DNA of 64,000 nt from Hexactinellida sp. DTS-2022 (GCA_028753945.1 JAPNXP010000018.1:248001-312000), one strand, 5' to 3'. Counted from the stretch's first letter, positions 1-13,058 are shown. Translations and numbers: made by a program. Notes: generated by a model not told the origin, from the sequence alone.

Positions 1-3000
1 ACAATATATTGACGTTGGGATTCAAAATTAATTATATCAATCAATAACATAATGAAACATTCATCATTTCTATATCTAGCCATTCTACAAAGGAGAACCT
101 CGTTAGTATTCGCTATTTATATATCCACAGTATAACATTGTACGCATTTTGCGTACAATATATTGACGTTGGGATCCAAATTAATTATATCAACCAATAA
201 CATAATGAAACATTCATACTTTCTATATGTAGGACATTCTACAATGGAGAACCTCGTTAGTATTCGCTATTTATATATCTACTTTATAACATTGTACGCA
301 TTTTGCGTACAATATATAGACTTTGGGATCCAAATTAATTATATCAACCAATAACATAATGAAACATTCATCCTTTCTATATGCAGACATTCTACAAAGG
401 AGAACCTCGTTAGTATTCGCTATTTATATATCCACTTTATAATATTGTACGCATTTTTCGTACAATATATAGACGATGAGATCCGAAATTAATTATATCA
501 ACCAATAACATAATGAAACATTCATCCTTTCTATATGCAGACATTCTACAAAGGAGAACCTCGTTAGTATTCGCTATTTATATATCCACTTTATAATATT
601 GTACGCATTTTTCGTACAATATATAGACGATGAGATCCGAAATTAATTATATAAACCAATAACATAATGAAACATTCATATTTTCTATATCCCTGACATT
701 CTACAATGGAGATCCTCGTTAGTATTCGCTATTTATATATCCACAGTATAACATTGTACGCATTTTGCGTACAATATATTGACGTTGGGATTCAAAATTA
801 ATTATATCAACCAATAACATAATGAAACATTCATACTTTCTATATCTAGCCATTCTACAAAGGAGAACCTCGTTAGTATTCGCTATTTATATATCTACTT
901 TATAACATTGTACGCATTTTGCGTACAATATATTGACGTTGGGATTCAAAATTAATTATATCAACCAATAACATAATGAAACATTCATCATTTCTATATC
1001 TAGCCATTCTACAAAGGAGAACCTCGTTAGTATTCGCTATTTATATATCCACAGTATAACATTGTACGCATTTTGCGTACAATATATTGACGTTGGGATC
1101 CAAATTAATTATATCAACCAATAACATAATGAAACATTCATACTTTCTATATGTAGGACATTCTACAATGGAGAACCTCGTTAGTATTCGCTATTTATAT
1201 ATCTACTTTATAACATTGTACGCATTTTGCGTACAATATATAGACTTTGGGATCCAAATTAATTATATCAACCAATAACATAATGAAACATTCATCCTTT
1301 CTATATGCAGACATTCTACAAAGGAGAACCTCGTTAGTATTCGCTATTTATATATCCACTTTATAACATTGTACGCATTTTGCGTACAATATATAGACTT
1401 TGGGATCCAAATTAATTATATCAACCAATAACATAATGAAACATTCATCCTTTCTATATGCAGACATTCTACAAAGGAGAACCTCGTTAGTATTCGCTAT
1501 TTATATATCCACTTTATAATATTGTACGCATTTTTCGTACAATATATAGACGATGAGATCCGAAATTAATTATATAAACCAATAACATAATGAAACATTC
1601 ATATTTTCTATATCCCTGACATTCTACAATGGAGAACCTCGTTAGTATTCGCTATTTATATATCCACTTTATAACATTGTACGCATTTTGCGTACAATAT
1701 ATAGACGATGAGATCCGAAATTAATTATATAAACCAATAACATAATGAAACATTCATCCTTTCTATATGCAGACATTTTACAAAGGAGAACCTCGTTAGT
1801 ATTCGCTATTTATATATCCACTTTATAACATTGTACGCATTTTGCGTACAATATATAGACTTTGGGATCCAAATTAATTATATCAACCAATAACATAATG
1901 AAACATTCATCCTTTCTATATGCAGACATTCTACAAAGGAGAACCTCGTTAGTATTCGCTATTTATATATCTACTTTATAACATTGTACGCATTTTGCGT
2001 ACAATATATTGACGTTGGGATTCAAAATTAATTATATCAACCAATAACATAATGAAACATTCATACTTTCTATATCTAGCCATTCTACAAAGGAGAACCT
2101 CGTTAGTATTCGCTATTTATATATCTACTTTATAACATTGTACGCATTTTGCGTACAATATATAGACGTTGGGATCCAAATTAATTATATCAACCAATAA
2201 CATAATGAAACATTCATACTTTCTATATCTAGCCATTCTACAAAGGAGAACCTCGTTAGTATTCGCTATTTATATATCTACTTTATAACATTGTACGCAT
2301 TTTGCGTACAATATATTGACGTTGGGATTCAAAATTAATTATATCAACCAATAACATAATGAAACATTCATACTTTCTATATCTAGCCATTCTACAAAGG
2401 AGAACCTCGTTAGTATTCGCTATTTATATATCTACTTTATAACATTGTACGCATTTTGCGTACAATATATAGACGTTGGGATCCAAATTAATTATATCAA
2501 CCGATAACATAATGAAACCTTCATACTTTCTATATGTAGGACATTCTACAATGGAGAACCTCGTTAGTATTCGCTATTTATATATCTACTTTATAACATT
2601 GTACGCATTTTGCGTACAATATATTGACGTTGGGATTCAAAATTAATTATATCAACCAATAACATAATGAAACATTCATACTTTCTATATCTAGCCATTC
2701 TACAAAGGAGAACCTCGTTAGTATTCGCTATTTATATATCTACTTTATAACATTGTACGCATTTTGCGTACAATATATTGACGTTGAGATTCAAAATTAA
2801 TTATATCAACCAATAACATAATGAAACATTCATCATTTCTATATCTAGCCATTCTACAAAGGAGAACCTCGTTAGTATTCGCTATTTATATATCCACAGT
2901 ATAACATTGTACGCATTTTGCGTACAATATATTGACGTTGGGATCCAAATTAATTATATCAACCAATAACATAATGAAACATTCATACTTTCTATATGTA

Positions 3001-6000
3001 GGACATTCTACAATGGAGAACCTCGTTAGTATTCGCTATTTATATATCTACTTTATAACATTGTACGCATTTTGCGTACAATATATAGACTTTGGGATCC
3101 AAATTAATTATATCAACCAATAACATAATGAAACATTCATCCTTTCTATATGCAGACATTCTACAAAGGAGAACCTCGTTAGTATTCGCTATTTATATAT
3201 CCACTTTATAACATTGTACGCATTTTGCGTACAATATATAGACTTTGGGATCCAAATTAATTATATCAACCAATAACATAATGAAACATTCATCCTTTCT
3301 ATATGCAGACATTCTACAAAGGGGAACCTCGTTAGTATTCGCTATTTATATATCCACTTTATAATATTGTACGCATTTTTCGTACAATATATAGACGATG
3401 AGATCCGAAATTAATTATATAAACCAATAACATAATGAAACATTCATATTTTCTATATCCCTGACATTCTACAATGGAGAACCTCGTTAGTATTCGCTAT
3501 TTATATATCCACTTTATAACATTGTACGCATTTTGCGTACAATATATAGACTTTGGGATCCAAATTAATTATATCAACCAATAACATAATGAAACATTCA
3601 TCCTTTCTATATGCAGACATTCTACAAAGGAGAACCTCGTTAGTATTCGCTATTTATATATCCACTTTATAATATTGTACGCATTTTTCGTACAATATAT
3701 AGACGATGAGATCCGAAATTAATTATATAAACCAATAACATAATGAAACATTCATATTTTCTATATCCCTGACATTCTACAATGGAGATCCTCGTTAGTA
3801 TTCGCTATTTATATATCCACTTTATAATATTGTACCCATTTTGCGTACAATATATAGACGTTGGGATACGAAATTAATTATATCAACCAATAACATAATG
3901 AAACATTCATACTTTCTATATGTAGGACATTCTACAATGGAGAACCTCGTTAGTATTCGCTATTTATATATCTACTTTATAACATTGTACGCATTTTGCG
4001 TACAATATATAGACTTTGGGATCCAAATTAATTATATCAACCAATAACATAATGAAACATTCATCCTTTCTATATGCAGACATTCTACAAAGGAGAACCT
4101 CGTTAGTATTCGCTATTTATATATCCACTTTATAACATTGTACGCATTTTGCGTACAATATATAGACTTTGGGATCCAAATTAATTATATCAACCAATAA
4201 CATAATGAAACATTCATCCTTTCTATATGCAGACATTCTACAAAGGAGAACCTCGTTAGTATTCGCTATTTATATATCCACTTTATAATATTGTACGCAT
4301 TTTTCGTACAATATATAGACGATGAGATCCGAAATTAATTATATAAACCAATAACATAATGAAACATTCATATTTTCTATATCCCTGACATTCTACAATG
4401 GAGAACCTCGTTAGTATTCGCTATTTATATATCCACTTTATAACATTGTACGCATTTTGCGTACAATATATAGACGATGAGATCCGAAATTAATTATATA
4501 AACCAATAACATAATGAAACATTCATCCTTTCTATATGCAGACATTTTACAAAGGAGAACCTCGTTAGTATTCGCTATTTATATATCCACTTTATAACAT
4601 TGTACGCATTTTGCGTACAATATATAGACTTTGGGATCCAAATTAATTATATCAACCAATAACATAATGAAACATTCATCCTTTCTATATGCAGACATTC
4701 TACAAAGGAGAACCTCGTTAGTATTCGCTATTTATATATCTACTTTATAACATTGTACGCATTTTGCGTACAATATATTGACGTTGGGATTCAAAATTAA
4801 TTATATCAACCAATAACATAATGAAACATTCATACTTTCTATATCTAGCCATTCTACAAAGGAGAACCTCGTTAGTATTCGCTATTTATATATCTACTTT
4901 ATAACATTGTACGCATTTTGCGTACAATATATAGACGTTGGGATCCAAATTAATTATATCAACCAATAACATAATGAAACATTCATACTTTCTATATCTA
5001 GCCATTCTACAAAGGAGAACCTCGTTAGTATTCGCTATTTATATATCTACTTTATAACATTGTACGCATTTTGCGTACAATATATTGACGTTGGGATTCA
5101 AAATTAATTATATCAACCAATAACATAATGAAACATTCATACTTTCTATATCTAGCCATTCTACAAAGGAGAACCTCGTTAGTATTCGCTATTTATATAT
5201 CTACTTTATAACATTGTACGCATTTTGCGTACAATATATAGACGTTGGGATCCAAATTAATTATATCAACCGATAACATAATGAAACCTTCATACTTTCT
5301 ATATGTAGGACATTCTACAATGGAGAACCTCGTTAGTATTCGCTATTTATATATCTACTTTATAACATTGTACGCATTTTGCGTACAATATATTGACGTT
5401 GGGATTCAAAATTAATTATATCAACCAATAACATAATGAAACATTCATACTTTCTATATCTAGCCATTCTACAAAGGAGAACCTCGTTAGTATTCGCTAT
5501 TTATATATCTACTTTATAACATTGTACGCATTTTGCGTACAATATATTGACGTTGAGATTCAAAATTAATTATATCAACCAATAACATAATGAAACATTC
5601 ATCATTTCTATATCTAGCCATTCTACAAAGGAGAACCTCGTTAGTATTCGCTATTTATATATCCACAGTATAACATTGTACGCATTTTGCGTACAATATA
5701 TTGACGTTGGGATCCAAATTAATTATATCAACCAATAACATAATGAAACATTCATACTTTCTATATGTAGGACATTCTACAATGGAGAACCTCGTTAGTA
5801 TTCGCTATTTATATATCTACTTTATAACATTGTACGCATTTTGCGTACAATATATAGACTTTGGGATCCAAATTAATTATATCAACCAATAACATAATGA
5901 AACATTCATCCTTTCTATATGCAGACATTCTACAAAGGAGAACCTCGTTAGTATTCGCTATTTATATATCCACTTTATAACATTGTACGCATTTTGCGTA

Positions 6001-8640
6001 CAATATATAGACTTTGGGATCCAAATTAATTATATCAACCAATAACATAATGAAACATTCATCCTTTCTATATGCAGACATTCTACAAAGGGGAACCTCG
6101 TTAGTATTCGCTATTTATATATCCACTTTATAATATTGTACGCATTTTTCGTACAATATATAGACGATGAGATCCGAAATTAATTATATAAACCAATAAC
6201 ATAATGAAACATTCATATTTTCTATATCCCTGACATTCTACAATGGAGAACCTCGTTAGTATTCGCTATTTATATATCCACTTTATAACATTGTACGCAT
6301 TTTGCGTACAATATATAGACTTTGGGATCCAAATTAATTATATCAACCAATAACATAATGAAACATTCATCCTTTCTATATGCAGACATTCTACAAAGGA
6401 GAACCTCGTTAGTATTCGCTATTTATATATCCACTTTATAATATTGTACGCATTTTTCGTACAATATATAGACGATGAGATCCGAAATTAATTATATAAA
6501 CCAATAACATAATGAAACATTCATATTTTCTATATCCCTGACATTCTACAATGGAGATCCTCGTTAGTATTCGCTATTTATATATCCACTTTATAATATT
6601 GTACCCATTTTGCGTACAATATATAGACGTTGGGATACGAAATTAATTATATCAACCAATAACATAATGAAACATTCATACTTTCTATATGTAGGACATT
6701 CTACAATGGAGAACCTCGTTAGTATTCGCTATTTATATATCCACTTTATAACATTGTACGCATTTTGCGTACAATATATAGACTTTGGGATCCAAATTAA
6801 TTATATCAACCAATAACATAATGAAACATTCATACTTTCTATATGTAGGACATTCTACAATGGAGAACCTCGTTAGTATTCGCTATTTATATATCTACTT
6901 TATAACATTGTACGCATTTTGCGTACAATATATAGACTTTGGGATCCAAATTAATTATATCAACCAATAACATAATGAAACATTCATCCTTTCTATATGC
7001 AGACATTCTACAAAGGAGAACCTCGTTAGTATTCGCTATTTATATATCCACTTTATAATATTGTACGCATTTTTCGTACAATATATAGACGATGAGATCC
7101 GAAATTAATTATATAAACCAATAACATAATGAAACATTCATCCTTTCTATATGCAGACATTTTACAAAGGAGAACCTCGTTAGTATTCGCTATTTATATA
7201 TCCACTTTATAATATTGTACCCATTTTGCGTACAATATATAGACGATGAGATCCGAAATTAATTATATAAACCAATAACATAATGAAACATTCATCCTTT
7301 CTATATGCAGACATTTTACAAAGGAGAACCTCGTTAGTATTCGCTATTTATATATCCACTTTATAACATTGTACGCATTTTGCGTACAATATATAGACTT
7401 TGGGATCCAAATTAATTATATCAACCAATAACATAATGAAACATTCATCCTTTCTATATGCAGACATTCTACAAAGGAGAACCTCGTTAGTATTCGCTAT
7501 TTATATATCTACTTTATAACATTGTACGCATTTTGCGTACAATATATTGACGTTGGGATTCAAAATTAATTATATCAACCAATAACATAATGAAACATTC
7601 ATACTTTCTATATCTAGCCATTCTACAAAGGAGAACCTCGTTAGTATTCGCTATTTATATATCTACTTTATAACATTGTACGCATTTTGCGTACAATATA
7701 TAGACGTTGGGATCCAAATTAATTATATCAACCAATAACATAATGAAACATTCATACTTTCTATATCTAGCCATTCTACAAAGGAGAACCTCGTTAGTAT
7801 TCGCTATTTATATATCTACTTTATAACATTGTACGCATTTTGCGTACAATATATTGACGTTGGGATTCAAAATTAATTATATCAACCAATAACATAATGA
7901 AACATTCATACTTTCTATATCTAGCCATTCTACAAAGGAGAACCTCGTTAGTATTCGCTATTTATATATCTACTTTATAACATTGTACGCATTTTGCGTA
8001 CAATATATTGACGTTGGGATTTAAAATTAATTATATCAACCAATAACATAATGAAACATTCATCATTTCTATATCTAGCCATTCTACAAAGGAGAACCTC
8101 GTTAGTATTCGCTATTTATATATCCACAGTATAACATTGTACGCATTTTGCGTACAATATATTGACGTTGGGATTCAAAATTAATTATATCAACCAATAA
8201 CATAATGAAACATTCATACTTTCTATATCTAGCCATTCTACAAAGGAGAACCTCGTTAGTATTCGCTATTTATATATCTACTTTATAACATTGTACGCAT
8301 TTTGCGTACAATATATTGACGTTGGGATTCAAAATTAATTATATCAACCAATAACATAATGAAACATTCATCATTTCTATATCTAGCCATTCTACAAAGG
8401 AGAACCTCGTTAGTATTCGCTATTTATATATCCACAGTATAACATTGTACGCATTTTGCGTACAATATATTGACGTTGGGATCCAAATTAATTATATCAA
8501 CCGATAACATAATGAAACCTTCATACTTTCTATATCTAGACATTCTACAATGGAGAACCTCGTTAGTATTCGCTATTTATATATCCACTTTATAATTTTG
8601 TACGCATTTTGCGTACAATATTTAGCTCATTATATACAGT
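1..8640. repeat. Satellite array 1, ~154-bp monomer, about 56 copies
   Basis: A continuous head-to-tail array. The junction motif acaatatat recurs at 1, 155, 309 and 462, giving a 153-154 bp period. Each monomer has a GAACCTCGTTAGTATTCGCT block and a perfect inverted repeat, ATTGTACGCA-ttt-TGCGTACAAT; in one monomer class one arm base is changed (TTCGTAC). Monomer classes are told apart by short variable words (catactttc, catcatttc, catcctttc, catattttc; gggatcc, gggattc, gagatcc). The array decays at about 8620 into unique sequence that still carries a half-match of the monomer (8640-8700). The 60-68-codon open frames inside it are repeat by-products, not genes. Confidence 0.97.
1100..7990. 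repeat. Higher-order repeat, 2,769-bp period (18 monomers)
   Basis: Diagnostic monomer variants recur at an exact 2,769-bp spacing. The rare gacattttac variant is at 1772, 4541 and 7310. The gcgtacaatatatagacttt junction is at 1382 and 4151. Two longer open frames are at 2932/5701 and 3841/6610. This is about 2.5 higher-order copies. The match fails near 7990, where the dimeric end of the array takes over. Confidence 0.9.
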
Positions 8641-8737
8641 AGATGTTATTTGGGATCAGAAATTAATTATATCCACCTGTAACATATTGAAAGCATGCGT
8701 ACAATATTATTAAATTGGTGGATATAATGATATACTA

Positions 8738-8910
8738 CAGTAGAACTTCGTTGGTAGGACCGTGAATATACGTTCACTTTATCCGGAATTCGTATACCCA
8801 ATATCATTTGTACTGAAATAGTGCATTATTTTAGTACAAATGGTTAATATGGTTAATACGAACACTATAGTGTTCGTATTAATCATGTTCCTACAAATGA
8901 GGTTCTACTG
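8738..8910. mobile_element. MITE, CAGTAGAAC family (copy A)
   Basis: Foldback element with imperfect termini CAGTAGAACTTCGTTGGTA and AATGAGGTTCTACTG, flanked by TA-rich sequence. An internal GTTAATACGAACAC / GTGTTCGTATTAA pair is near the right end. The same element is at 15132-15304 in copy B, so it was inserted before the duplication. Confidence 0.75.
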
Positions 8911-9481
8911 TATTTGGTTGCTATGAAGAGTATATGGAATGTGGGTTGTGAGGTTTCACCTCGTGTTTCTAAATAGGAACCCAGACAACCAAATAGTCAA
9001 AAAGGAATGTTATATAATCTGAAACAACAACAACAGTAATAATGATCTTAATATCTGATATACTTTAAATTCATATATAAATACAGTTAATTCAGTAGCA
9101 TTAACCTCTTAACAAAACAACCATAAGAATGAAGTTAGCAAAAGCAAGCGCAATTACAATTGTATAAATCTTCTTAAGAACTCCATGCATGTGTTCCACT
9201 TCGGATAACAAACTAGTTATGGACTTGAGTAAGCCTTGAGTCTCGTTTGTAGGTGTTTGTTTGTCAAGTGGCACAAGTGGTTTTGTATCCTCTTTGTGGT
9301 TTGTAGCGTCTACAACTCGACACCTGGAAAGGTGTGAAAATATTCAGGTGATTTTTCGAGAAATATAAATCAATGATTTAAATAAATATAACTCAAATTC
9401 TATAAAAGCTTATAAATTGCTATTTGCGAGTATAGTTTGTAATATTAACTACGGTTGAAATAAATATCGCCTTTTCAATAT

Positions 9482-10037
9482 ACAGTGGTGTTCGCGTAAT
9501 AGAAAGTCGCATTTTGCATTGAATTTGCTTGTTAATAGGCGAACTTGCTATTAGAGGAACAGAATTAATATAAAATGCTCGCTTACGGACTGAAAATAAC
9601 TTGCTAATAGAGTAATACAGTCAACTCCCCTTATAACCAAGTCGGATATAACGAAGTACCTGCTTATAACGAAGTCATTAAATGGTCCGGAAATCCTTCT
9701 ATCTCATTACATTATTAGAACTTCGGTTACAACGAAATGGATATAACGAAATTCTGCTTATAACGAAGTCATTTATTTCCCATATAACCTCTAAGCTATT
9801 GATTTTACTCTGCTTATAACAAACTCCGGTTATAACAAATTCTGCTTAGAATGAAATCCGTTTATAATGAACTCCGGTTACAACGAAATTCAACTTTGTA
9901 ATGAACTCCTTTAAGATAAAAATCCGTATATAATGAACTCCGGTTATAACAAACTCCGCTTATAACGAAATGAAACTACGGTCCCGAGCACTTCGTTATA
10001 ACGGGAGTTGACTGTACTATGCGAACGCCACTGTACA
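9482..10037. mobile_element. Foldback element (GTGGCGTTCGC termini) with a nested second element
   Basis: The outer element runs from CAGTGGTGTTCGCGTAATAG to CTATGCGAACGCCACTG. A second element (about 9613-10015) of the CAGTCAACTCC / GGGAGTTGACTG family is inserted in it. The inner element is packed with short near-repeats of gttataacgaa(g/c)t in both orientations. The same arrangement is at 15876-16431 in copy B. Confidence 0.75.
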
Positions 10038-10336
10038 GTACACCCTCGCTAATCCGAACAGGAGAAACCAAAATATGCTTCTAATAAATGTGGGAAAAAA
10101 TCGTAAATTGCAATGGAAGTATAAAAAATAAGTATCAGCCAAGTATTTTAAGGAGTAAACTAGATGTTTAGTTCGGATTAACAAGGTTTGTACAAGTTTG
10201 GTTCGGATTATCGAGATTCTCATTTATAGATGCCCATAGAAAATGCATTACTTCACTAATCCGAACGAATTCACTAATCGGAACAGAAGATTTTTGAATC
10301 GGAACACCTCTGTTCGGATTAGCGAGGTTCTACTGT
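10036..10336. mobile_element. Foldback element (CTCGCTAATCCGAAC termini)
   Basis: Termini CTCGCTAATCCGAACAG and GTTCGGATTAGCGAGG form an inverted repeat next to CAGTA / TACTG ends. The element directly abuts the preceding one. Its copy-B equivalent is at 16430-16730. Confidence 0.7.
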
Positions 10337-10497
10337 ATTACTATCTCCATTAGTCAATAGAGTGCATAAGACCTGAGTCTGTTCTCTAATATGACGTCAG
10401 AAGGGAGGGAGCGCCAGTGGTTGTTGAGTTCTGTCTGTCCAGTCTTGCTGTCCGGCTGTAGGCTTATGGACTGGATTAGGAACTTCTCGTCCCGGAT

Positions 10498-10752
10498 CTA
10501 CACGGAAACACACGTAAACACACGTAAACAACAACAACAACAACAACAACAACACACATAAATTAACTTACTAACAAACTAACTAACTAACTAGTGAACG
10601 AAATAACTAACTAACAAACCAACTAACAACTAACAACAACTAACCAACTAACAACAACAACAACTAACCAACTAACAACAACAACATAAGTGTACATATA
10701 TCACAGTATATACAGCCAATAAGCTAACTAACCAACTAACAACTAACACAGT
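10498..10752. repeat. Degenerate AAC/AACT microsatellite
   Basis: Low-complexity tract made of (AAC)n followed by mixed aactaac and aacaac units. It lies between MOSPD2 exon 8' and the left end of the inverted-repeat element. Repeated at 16892-17146 in copy B. Confidence 0.85.
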
Positions 10753-10796
10753 ATATATGTTATGGGAGATGTTGTCAATCGGGAGATGTTGTCGAA

Positions 10797-10832
10797 TCGC
10801 CAACATCTCCCGCGGGAGATGTTGGCGATTTA
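10797..10832. repeat. Perfect 36-bp palindrome in the left inverted repeat
   Basis: Each half is the 18-mer AATCGCCAACATCTCCCG and its exact complement, with no spacer. Further GGGAGATGTTGTC words flank it. The same palindrome is in all four inverted-repeat arms (around 12661, 17191 and 18866). Confidence 0.95.
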
Positions 10833-11029
10833 CCATTATGGCTTCAGTTGTTTATAATTATGGTTTCTATTATTATAATACATATTATTAGTTAGCAAAC
10901 TTATAATTTAGTTATCTAATTTCTCATATACGTAGTAATTAACCTGCAAAATACAAAGGTTTATCTTCAATATCTTGTATATTTATACTCAATAAATTTT
11001 TTGTTTTGTGTCAATGATAACAATAAATA

Positions 11030-11175
11030 CAGTGAACTCCCGTTGTAACGAAGTCGGATATACCGAAATAACTGCTTTCAACGAATTGGAGATTTTCTCC
11101 CGCCTAAATGCATTAATTATTATCCGGATATAACGAAGGAATTTACAGATCCCAAGCACTTCGTTATAACAATAG
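11030..11175. mobile_element. MITE, CGTTATAAC family, inside the 2-kb element
   Basis: Begins CAGTGAACTCCCGTTGTAAC and ends CACTTCGTTATAACAATAG. It has internal cggatatacc/cggatataac words typical of the family. Also present in copy B at 17424-17569. Confidence 0.75.
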
Positions 11176-11479
11176 TTTAAGGATATACCAGATCCGACCG
11201 GATCTCAAAAAAGTGGATCCGGTGCATCTCTACTAGAGTTCACCATATTCCTATTATAAATTGTAAATGCGAAATTCGTTTTCATACTGACTGTTTAAGA
11301 ACTAAGCTGGTATAATAAAGACGACTTGTTTAATATTAATCCAGTAAAATATCATACATACCTTGTATTAATAATCCCGAGATTAGATAGCATCTTAATC
11401 CGAAATCCCGAAACTATAAACCCTATTTCTAAGGTTAATTCAGTTAGTACGTACACACAGATAATACGTATTTATCAAG

Positions 11480-11800
11480 GTTGCAACCGAATACTGATAT
11501 ATTTGATTCAACCGAATATTATTTGCCGAATAGTTGATATTTGGTTGCCAACCTGATATCATTATTAGTATTCGGTTGCCCGACCGAATATCATCAGTAT
11601 TCATATTCGGTTATTGCAGCCGAATATTATAAGTATTCGTATATTCGGTTAGGGCACCAAAGATTATCAGTATTAGTACTAGGTTTAAAGAAGCGAACAT
11701 CATCAGTATTCGTATTCAGTTGAAGGATCCGAATATTATCATTATCAGTATTCGGTTACTCAACCGAATATCAGTATTCGTATTCGGTAGGGCAACTATT
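11480..11800. repeat. Interspersed CCGAATAT / ATATTCGG word cluster
   Basis: Some 15 occurrences of short inverted words (accgaat, attcggtt, atcagtattcg) with irregular spacing, so many local hairpins are possible. There is no sustained reading frame. Copy B has the same at 17874-18194. Confidence 0.75.
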
Positions 11801-12376
11801 CATGAATACTGATATTGGTTCGAGCGGTTTCAAACTTGATATTTATGCTTCCCAGAGGCCGAGAGTACATGATTTTATTAATACTGAACCTAAGCAAAGT
11901 TTTTCAAATGTGATTATGATGGTACATAGTTGTATCTGGAAAATTGTAAATTTGGGTGGTAATTACAAAAGTTCCACTTATGTGTTGCATACAGAAACCG
12001 TCTAAGTGTGATTACTGGTATAAATTAAACCGGAACTAATTTGCTATGCAATAGACAAACCCATGCCATGCCATAGAATTGATATATACTCTAAATAGTT
12101 CTGGACTAATTTGTTAAACGAACAATTTATGACCGGAATCAATTTGCAGCCGGAACAAATATGTCAAAACAAAACAAACAAACAAATGTACAAAGTCGTT
12201 GATACTTCTCTTAGATATTCTAAGTTGTTTATAGATGGGTATTTCCGACACCCATGCAAAGTCTGTAGCTCTTACCAGTTCCTCAATCAATTCCGGACAA
12301 AAAATTTATTGAGTATAAATATACGTACAAGATATTGAAGATAAACCTTTGTATTTTGCAGGTTAAATACTACGTA

Positions 12377-12560
12377 CAGTATAACCTCGTTAGTACGAAC
12401 ACATTTAATACGAATTTCCGGATAAGACGAACAAACAGATCCACAAAATCAGGTCCCTACAATGGCTATTGAATGGGTATTACTCCAGTTAATACGAACT
12501 CCGGATAAAGCGAACAGATTTTTACCGTCCGTTGGTGTTCGTATTAACGAGGTTCTACTG
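12377..12560. mobile_element. MITE, CAGTA...TACTG family, TA-flanked, only in copy A
   Basis: A 184-bp foldback element running from CAGTATAACCTCGTTAGTAC to ATTAACGAGGTTCTACTG. It is flanked by TA at 12375-12376 and 12561-12562. The matching place in copy B (18765-18766) has a single TA and no element. The filled/empty pair fixes the exact ends and the 2-bp target duplication, which is typical of Tc1/mariner-type elements. Confidence 0.95.
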
Positions 12561-12823
12561 TATATGAGAAATTAGATAACTAAATTATAAGTTAGCTAAC
12601 TAATAATATATATTATAATAATAGGAACCATAATTATAAACAACTGAAGCCATAATGGTAAATCGCCAACATCTCCCGCGGGAGATGTTGGCGATTCGAC
12701 AACATCTCCCGATTGACAACATCTCCCATAACATATATACTATAGTTTACTGTTGTTTATAACGGGTTATACTCCCTATAAGGGGTATATATCTATAGTT
12801 AGAGTTGTTTATTCTGTGAATAG

Positions 12824-13058
12824 GAATGCTGGAACAGATGGGCAGCCTCGGAGAAGAGAACCACGAAACACTTCGCTCGAAATGCGCCGTTACTTCAAAC
12901 AAACTCCTTAGGAAATCCAACCAGTGCCGGGCAGTGGCTCTCTGCTCTAACCTATTCTGGTCCGGACGGGTTTCGGAGCGGGAGGGCCCCCTAAGGGAGG
13001 GACAGAGGGTAGTAGAGTGCCTCCGAAAAGCTCTGAAAATAGCAAACCAGTGTATGGA
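12824..13058 (+). pseudogene. VPS35: Orphan exon of a VPS35-like retromer subunit
   Basis: An acceptor (ctgtgaatag) precedes an open frame of 77 codons plus split ends. It encodes a stretch with GEENHETLR, KLLRKSNQCRAVALC, LFWSGR and VVECLRKALKIANQCM. This matches the conserved C-terminal helical-solenoid region of VPS35, the retromer cargo-binding subunit, as I know the family. The exon ends at a weak donor (GA|gtgaaa) that is also the first base pairs of the satellite. The split codon GA- would give D or E after QCM, as expected for VPS35. No neighbouring VPS35 exon was found in the window: the left side is the 2-kb element and the right side is ~2 kb of satellite. It is either a relic or one exon of a gene stretched across satellite DNA. 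Confidence 0.85.

Larger units (their letters stand above)
9101..10497 (-). pseudogene. Duplicated last two exons of the MOSPD2-like gene (copy A)
   Basis: Exon 8' is 10373-10497 and exon 9' is 9101-9323. They match 16767-16891 and 15495-15717 in copy B, with no coding change that I can see. Exon 8' encodes the second half of an MSP domain (…DEKFLIQSISLQ…) and exon 9' encodes a linker plus a C-terminal membrane anchor ending LLRG-stop. Acceptor and donor signals are intact. With no upstream exons of their own, these are orphan copies that could still act as an alternative, identical 3' end for the gene. The intron between them is filled with nested MITEs. Confidence 0.8.
7860..12738. repeat. 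Segmental duplication, copy A (offset 6,394 bp from copy B)
   Basis: Collinear with 14254-18940 at a constant offset of 6,394 bp (for example 8461 to 14855, 10017 to 16411 and 11326 to 17720) with only scattered substitutions. It holds the dimeric satellite end, the last two exons of the MOSPD2-like gene and the ~2-kb inverted-repeat element. It differs from copy B by a 184-bp MITE at 12377-12560 and a 4-bp difference near 12325. Confidence 0.95.
10753..12738. mobile_element. ~2-kb element with ~250-bp terminal inverted repeats (copy A)
   Basis: The left end (10753-11003) and right end (12297-12738, which includes a later MITE) are inverted copies. They start TATATGTTATGGGAGATGTT and each contain a perfect 36-bp palindrome (10797-10832 and 12661-12696). 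The interior holds a CGTTATAAC-type MITE (11030-11175), a run of CAACCGAATAT / ATATTCGGTTG words (11480-11800) and only short open frames of 60-76 codons, none transposase-like. It therefore looks non-autonomous, resembling a foldback element. A target duplication could not be defined. Confidence 0.7.

Noticed and set aside
163..6970. Repeated 61-68-codon open frames in the satellite
   Set aside because: They follow the monomer period, change with each indel, and have no start context or family similarity; by-products of a tandem repeat.
1..8640. CRISPR-like regular direct repeats
   Set aside because: There are no unique spacers between repeats; whole monomers are alike, and the surrounding genes are animal.
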